This document shows positions 60,792-64,000 of a stretch of DNA of 64,000 nt, piece by piece (positions within the stretch are counted from its first letter, which is position 1; every line of letters starts with the position of its first letter). The translations under genes were made by a program, and so were the position numbers. Location: assembly GCF_011764445.1 (NCBI RefSeq), contig NZ_BLPG01000001.1:2108001-2172000 (forward strand), written 5' to 3'. The DNA comes from Phytohabitans rumicis (lineage in GTDB: Bacteria > Actinomycetota > Actinomycetes > Mycobacteriales > Micromonosporaceae). The notes below the pieces were generated by a model, which worked only from the letters and a program-made list of their open reading frames with translations, searched no databases and was not told the DNA's origin.

Positions 60792-61916
60792 CGTCGCTCC
60801 CTTGGCCGCGGTCTCCGCGGCGATCGGCGGGGCCTGGGTGGCCGCGGTCGGTGTGGTGGTGCTTGCAGCGCCGCCGGCGGGTTGCGCCGGAGCCGCTGGA
60901 GCGGCGGTCGCCGCCCTTTCGGGCGGCCTGGGGGCCACAAGGGCCTCCGCCGGCGCCGTCGTCGGTGCCGGTGTCTGCGGTCGCGCACTCTTGCGCGGTG
61001 GTTCAGCTTCCTTTTCGAGTACGCCGGAGCGCTGAGCCGGTGTGGTCTGCGCGGCTCGGGCCGGCGCCCTCTTGCCTGCCTTGGTCGGGGCGGCCTTGGT
61101 AGCTTTTACCCCCTTCGCCGGGGCCGCCTTCTTGCCCGCCTTGGTGGTGCTCGCCTTGGCGGCCTTCGCCGGGGCCACGGTTGCGGCCTTCGCTGGGGCC
61201 ACGGCCTTGGTGGCCCTCGCCGGGGCCGCCTTCTTGGCCGGCGCTGCCTTGGTAGTGCTCGCCTTGGCCGGCGCTGCCTTGGCGGTACTCGCCTTGACCG
61301 CGCTCGCCTTCGCGGCGCTCGCCTTGGTGGTACTCGCCTTGGCGGGGGCCTTCGTCGCCGCGGTCTTCGTCGCGGGCGCCTTCTTGGCCGGGGCCTGGCT
61401 CGCCGCTGCCGCCTTGGCCGGCGCCTTCTTCGCCTTGGTGGCCCTCGCTGGCACGGCCTTCCCCGCCGCCGCCTTCTTCGCGGTCGCCTTGGCCGGCGCG
61501 GTCGCCTTGGCCGGCGCGGTCGCCTTGGCCGGCGCTGCGGTGGTCACGGCCTTGCCCGGCGCGGTCGCCTTGGCCGGCGCTGCGGTGGTCACGGCCTTGC
61601 CCGGCGCGGCCTTCCTCGCCGTACTCTTCGCGGGCGCGGTCGCCTTCGCGGACTTCGCTGGCGCGGCCTTGGCCGGCGGCGTTGTGGCCTTCTTGACCGC
61701 GGTCTTGTTGGCGGCCTTCTTCGCGGCCGGGGTGGCGCCGGTCTTGCGGGCCGGTCCGGACCCCGCCTTGCGTGCCGGGGCGGCCTTCTTACCCGCCGGC
61801 GCCTTGGTCGCGGGCACGGTCGCGGCGCGGTTAGCCGCGGCCCGAGCCCCCACGGCGCGCGTGGACGCACCGCTCTTCGATGCCGCCTTGCGCGCGGCGT
61901 TCGCCCGCTCGGCCAT
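60372..61916 (-). CDS. Histone H1-like Lys/Ala/Pro repeat region fused to DksA/TraR zinc-finger protein
   Basis: 514 residues. Residues 1-320 are KA, KAAPAK and KATAPAK repeats, like eukaryotic H1 tails and bacterial H1-type nucleoid proteins; a duplicated block AKATAPGKAVTTAAP is visible at about 61540-61600. A Pro/Thr/Ala linker follows. From Met376 the sequence is a normal TraR/DksA-like protein: coiled coil RAALAARRDELRDEYDQTL...ISLANGILERISQVERALERL, then zinc site CERCGNPIPVERLAAFPSATLCVTC (CX2CX17CX2C). ATG 60791 (Met376) has AAGGGAG six bases upstream, so a 139-residue DksA form could be made separately. Promoter at 61977-62005. Upstream of and coupled to lspA. Confidence 0.85.
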   Translation of the reverse strand: MAERANAARKAASKSGASTRAVGARAAANRAATVPATKAPAGKKAAPARKAGSGPARKTGATPAAKKAANKTAVKKATTPPAKAAPAKSAKATAPAKSTARKAAPGKAVTTAAPAKATAPGKAVTTAAPAKATAPAKATAPAKATAKKAAAGKAVPARATKAKKAPAKAAAASQAPAKKAPATKTAATKAPAKASTTKASAAKASAVKASTAKAAPAKASTTKAAPAKKAAPARATKAVAPAKAATVAPAKAAKASTTKAGKKAAPAKGVKATKAAPTKAGKRAPARAAQTTPAQRSGVLEKEAEPPRKSARPQTPAPTTAPAEALVAPRPPERAATAAPAAPAQPAGGAASTTTPTAATQAPPIAAETAAKGATMAKPADTKTATSRKPAKGTRSAAETEKIRAALAARRDELRDEYDQTLSEITELQRERLTDSAGDDQADTGTKTFEREQEISLANGILERISQVERALERLDEGSYGWCERCGNPIPVERLAAFPSATLCVTCKQLEERR

Positions 61917-61976
61917 CGTGTCCCCCACTTGCAAAACGGGCGCGCGGCGGGACGCCGCGCACTCCGGTGGCTGGCA

Positions 61977-62005
61977 AGAATACGGAACGTGAGGACGTCC
62001 GACAA
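61977..62005 (-). promoter_or_regulatory. Promoter of H1-like/DksA gene
   Basis: On the minus strand TTGTCG (62005-62000), a 17-base spacer, and TATTCT (61982-61977), close to the sigma-70 consensus and the best -10 box seen in the window. The ATG at 61916 lies about 55 bases downstream. Confidence 0.65.
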
Positions 62006-62135
62006 CATGCCGCACCGTTCGTACCCAATTCAGAGGCTGCTAAACCCGCAAACCGGGCGAAAGCCACTCTAGATCAATAATTCCTCACTCGCGGGCGTAC
62101 TCCCTCATCCATCACCAATGCCACATCATGCCCGC

Positions 62136-62212
62136 CCTCGCGCGGTGATCATGGAGTTAGCGTCGGCGAGAGCGCTCCATTTTGACGCTAACTTCATGAT
62201 CACCGCGCGAGG
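62136..62212. terminator. Large hairpin between antiporter and DksA-fusion genes
   Basis: Arms of 29 bases: CCTCGCGCGGTGATCATGGA... (62136-62164) and ...TTCATGATCACCGCGCGAGG (62184-62212), one mismatch, loop of 19 bases. It ends seven bases before the antiporter stop codon, so it is a likely terminator of the antiporter transcript and insulates the DksA-fusion promoter. Confidence 0.75.
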
Positions 62213-62218
62213 CGGTGT

Positions 62219-63724
62219 TTATGCGTCGCGGTCGTCGCCGTACTCGGAGAACCAGCGCGCCAGCCGGCCACGGCGGCTGACCGCGCGCAGCCGGCGCTCG
62301 GTGGCGTCCCGGACCTGGGCGGTGGCGACGATCAGGAGGCTGTCGCCGACCTTGAGCCGGGTGTCCGGCCGGGGCACGAAGCCCACGCCGTCGCGCAGCA
62401 CCAGGGTCACCGCCGCGCCGACCGGCAGCCGCAGTTCGTCCAGGTGTACGCCGGCCAGCCGGGAGCCCGGTGGCACCTCGAGCTGGAGCAGGTCGGCCTG
62501 CATCCGGTCGAGCGGGGCGGTCTCCACCCTGATCTCGGCGGCCTCGGCCGGCGCGGTGATCCCCAGCAGGCGCGCCACCGGGCCCAGGGTGGACGCCTGC
62601 ACCAGCGTGAAGATCACGACCAGCACGAACACCACGTCGAACAGCCGCGTCGCGCCCGGCACCTGCGCCGACAGCGGGACGGTGGCGAGCACGATCGGGA
62701 CCGCACCGCGCAGCCCGGCCCAGGACAGGAACGCCTGGTCGCGCAGGCCCACCCGGAACGGCGTCGCCGACACGACCACCGACAGCGGCCGGGCGAGCAG
62801 CACGAGCGCCAGCCCGGCGACGATGGCCGGCAGCACCGCCTCGTCCAGGCGTTCCGGCGAGGCGAGCAGGCCGAGCAGGACGAAGAGCCCGATCTGCGCC
62901 AGCCAGGCCAGCCCGTCCGCGAAGCCGAGGATGGCCTGCCGGTGCGGCAGCCGGGCGTTGCCGAGCACGACGCCGGCGACGTACACGGCGAGGAAGCCGG
63001 ACGCGTGGGCCACGGCGCCGGCCGCGTACGCCAGGACGGTCAGGCCCACCGCCGCGATCGGGTAGAGCCCGGCCGATGGGAGGGCGGCCCGGCGCAGGCC
63101 CCACTTCCCGGCCATCCCGACCACGAAACCGATCGCCGCGCCGGCCACCAGTTCGTACGCGACGACGAGCACCTCGTACCACCAGGGGTGGCCGCCGCCG
63201 ACCGGGGTGCTGGAGAGCAGGACGACCAGCAGCACGGCGGGGGCGTCGTTCATGCCGGACTCGGCCTCGAGGGTGGCCACCAGTCGGGGCGGGAGGCGCA
63301 GCCGGCGCAGCGTCGCGAAGACGGCCGCGGCGTCGGTGGAGGAGAGCACCGCGCCGTACAGCAGGGCGACGCGCCAGTCCTCGTCGAACGCGACGTACAC
63401 GGCGACGCCGACGACCACCGAGCTGATCAGGACGCCGACCGTGGCGAGGGTGGCCGACTCGCCCAACACCGGACGCAGCGTCGCCCACCGGGCGGTCAGC
63501 CCGCCCTCCGCGATGATCACGATGAGCGCGCAGAACCCGAGGACGCGGGTCAGCTCCGCGTTCTCGAAGTCGATGCCGAGCCCGGACTCGCCGATCGCCA
63601 CCCCGAGCGCCAGGTAGACCAGGAGGCTGGGGACGCCGAGTCGGGTGGACAGCCGTACCGCGCCGACGGCGACGAGCAGGACCGCGGCTCCGATGAGGAG
63701 CGCGACGTCCAGCCCGTCGCTCAT
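62219..63724 (-). CDS. Potassium (or sodium)/proton antiporter, CPA1/NhaP type
   Basis: 501 residues. Twelve or so membrane helices over residues 1-390, with the ion-site motif region SSTDAAAVFATL and ESGMNDAPAVLLVVLL characteristic of CPA1 antiporters (ND motif). The last 100 residues form a cytoplasmic TrkA-C-like domain (LDELRLPVGAAVTLVLRDGVGFVPRPDTRLKVGDSLLIVAT), found in K+/H+ antiporters of the CvrA/NhaP2 group and likely gating the channel by a nucleotide. ATG 63724 overlaps the DUF167 stop by four bases. The ion specificity is inference. Confidence 0.92.
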   Translation of the reverse strand: MSDGLDVALLIGAAVLLVAVGAVRLSTRLGVPSLLVYLALGVAIGESGLGIDFENAELTRVLGFCALIVIIAEGGLTARWATLRPVLGESATLATVGVLISSVVVGVAVYVAFDEDWRVALLYGAVLSSTDAAAVFATLRRLRLPPRLVATLEAESGMNDAPAVLLVVLLSSTPVGGGHPWWYEVLVVAYELVAGAAIGFVVGMAGKWGLRRAALPSAGLYPIAAVGLTVLAYAAGAVAHASGFLAVYVAGVVLGNARLPHRQAILGFADGLAWLAQIGLFVLLGLLASPERLDEAVLPAIVAGLALVLLARPLSVVVSATPFRVGLRDQAFLSWAGLRGAVPIVLATVPLSAQVPGATRLFDVVFVLVVIFTLVQASTLGPVARLLGITAPAEAAEIRVETAPLDRMQADLLQLEVPPGSRLAGVHLDELRLPVGAAVTLVLRDGVGFVPRPDTRLKVGDSLLIVATAQVRDATERRLRAVSRRGRLARWFSEYGDDRDA

Positions 63725-64000
63725 GAGTCCATGATCAGCGCGAGCCGGCTGGGCAGATCCGCGGCGCCGGTGACCACGAAGAGCTTGTCGCGGCTGGCCG
63801 CCCCGGCGCGGAGGGTCACGTGCGCCGGCCGTACGCCGAGCGCCTCGGCCAGCGCCCGCCGCGCGGCCTCGGTGGCCCGCCCGTCAACCGCCGGGGCGTT
63901 GACGGCGACGATCAGCGCCGCCCCGTACGGGCCGTCGTGCCGCCCACCCACCCGGGCTCGGGCGGAGCCGGGCTTGACCCGTACCGGTACGGACAGCGAG
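63721..64000 (-). CDS. DUF167 (YggU-like) protein, N-terminus outside window
   Basis: The frame enters from the right edge reading SLSVPVRVKPGSARARVGGRHDGPYGAALIVAV (in part), then VDGRATEAARRALAEALGVRPAHVTLRAGAASRDKLFVV: the characteristic order of the DUF167/YggU fold (VxVxPG-SxxxxVGG ... NxAAxxxLAxxLgv ... v-Gxxsr-K). Function is not established. A GTG at 63951 is an internal start only. The stop overlaps the antiporter ATG, so the two are cotranscribed. Confidence 0.88.
   Translation of the reverse strand, partial: SLSVPVRVKPGSARARVGGRHDGPYGAALIVAVNAPAVDGRATEAARRALAEALGVRPAHVTLRAGAASRDKLFVVTGAADLPSRLALIMDS

Larger units (their letters stand above)
61917..62218. other. Intergenic region upstream of the H1-like/DksA gene
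   Basis: 302 bases without a gene. Holds the DksA-fusion promoter (61977-62005) and the hairpin at 62136-62212. The part between them (62010-62130) is notably AT-richer than the rest of the window (AATAATTCCTCACT and similar); nothing else is recognised in it. Confidence 0.6.

Noticed and set aside
60882-62072. Long Gly/Leu/Arg and Ala/Val/Leu-rich plus-strand frames over the H1-like region
   Set aside because: Direct antisense translation of the Lys/Ala codon repeat; no start context and no domain.

Overview
The window is very GC-rich, with strong GC bias at third codon positions, many GTG starts, four-base ATGA/GTGA stop-start overlaps, several starts lying just downstream of a -10 box (leaderless type), and long intergenic hairpins without T-tracts. 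Gene content (AfsR/SARP-type regulator, Trp-operon membrane protein, bifunctional-type PriA, DnaE1, DUF2567, TIGR03085) and gene order (hisI-trpE-trpM...trpC-trpB-trpA...lgt...gltB-gltD) indicate an actinomycete chromosome, most likely Micromonosporaceae. There is no phage, plasmid, tRNA or CRISPR signal.

Layout. 1-3633: end of an IclR-family regulator, then a palindromic operator and a dihydroxyacetone kinase operon (dhaK, dhaL, an enzyme I-like PTS protein). 3638-6738: a Tat-exported amidase with a small partner and a secreted protein of unknown function. 6810-13795: gltB-gltD (glutamate synthase) and a divergent acetyltransferase. 13886-19405: AfsR-like regulator, FAD monooxygenase and lgt. 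19507-25853: a Nudix gene and the tryptophan genes (trpA, B, C, trpM, E), headed by hisI. 25854-44471: an accessory block lying between hisI and the rest of the his genes. It holds an extremely acidic Ala/Asp repeat protein, a nucleotidyltransferase, a MerR/aldo-keto reductase unit, an ABC exporter with a TetR gene, a second-type ribosomal protein S4 divergent from an iron-box-controlled DUF2470 gene, a heterodimeric ABC exporter, a long-chain acyl-CoA ligase, and a MocR/YczE pair. 44472-50221: hisD-C-B-(small membrane protein)-H-(membrane protein)-A-F. 50311-56147: LON-domain protein, DUF2567 membrane protein, a 0.8-kb gene-free hairpin region, and dnaE1. 56224-64000: a ParA/MinD-like ATPase with a proline-rich tail, a membrane-anchored protein, rluD, lspA, a histone H1-like/DksA fusion, a K+(Na+)/H+ antiporter and the start of a DUF167 gene.

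How it fits together. Most of the window is amino-acid biosynthesis (Glu, Trp, His). Because no trpF is seen, the his gene priA/hisA probably serves both His and Trp synthesis. lgt and lspA are two steps of lipoprotein maturation. The accessory block is a set of self-contained regulator-plus-target units, several with visible operators.

The features most worth following are these. (1) A compound intergenic repeat in five copies: a hairpin with nearly constant arms, usually next to a strand-asymmetric GC tract. (2) An over-represented 11-mer, TCCACWGTGGA, that forces rare Thr codons inside genes. (3) The H1-like/DksA fusion with a well-placed internal start. (4) The 870-residue acidic repeat protein. 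(5) Tandem iron boxes between an S4 paralogue and a DUF2470 gene. (6) Four apparent -1 frameshifts at G/C runs in dhaL, the acetyltransferase gene, trpC and trpB. The frameshifts are most economically explained as base-calling errors, because correcting each one restores a normal protein and, in trpC and trpB, exact four-base stop-start overlaps.
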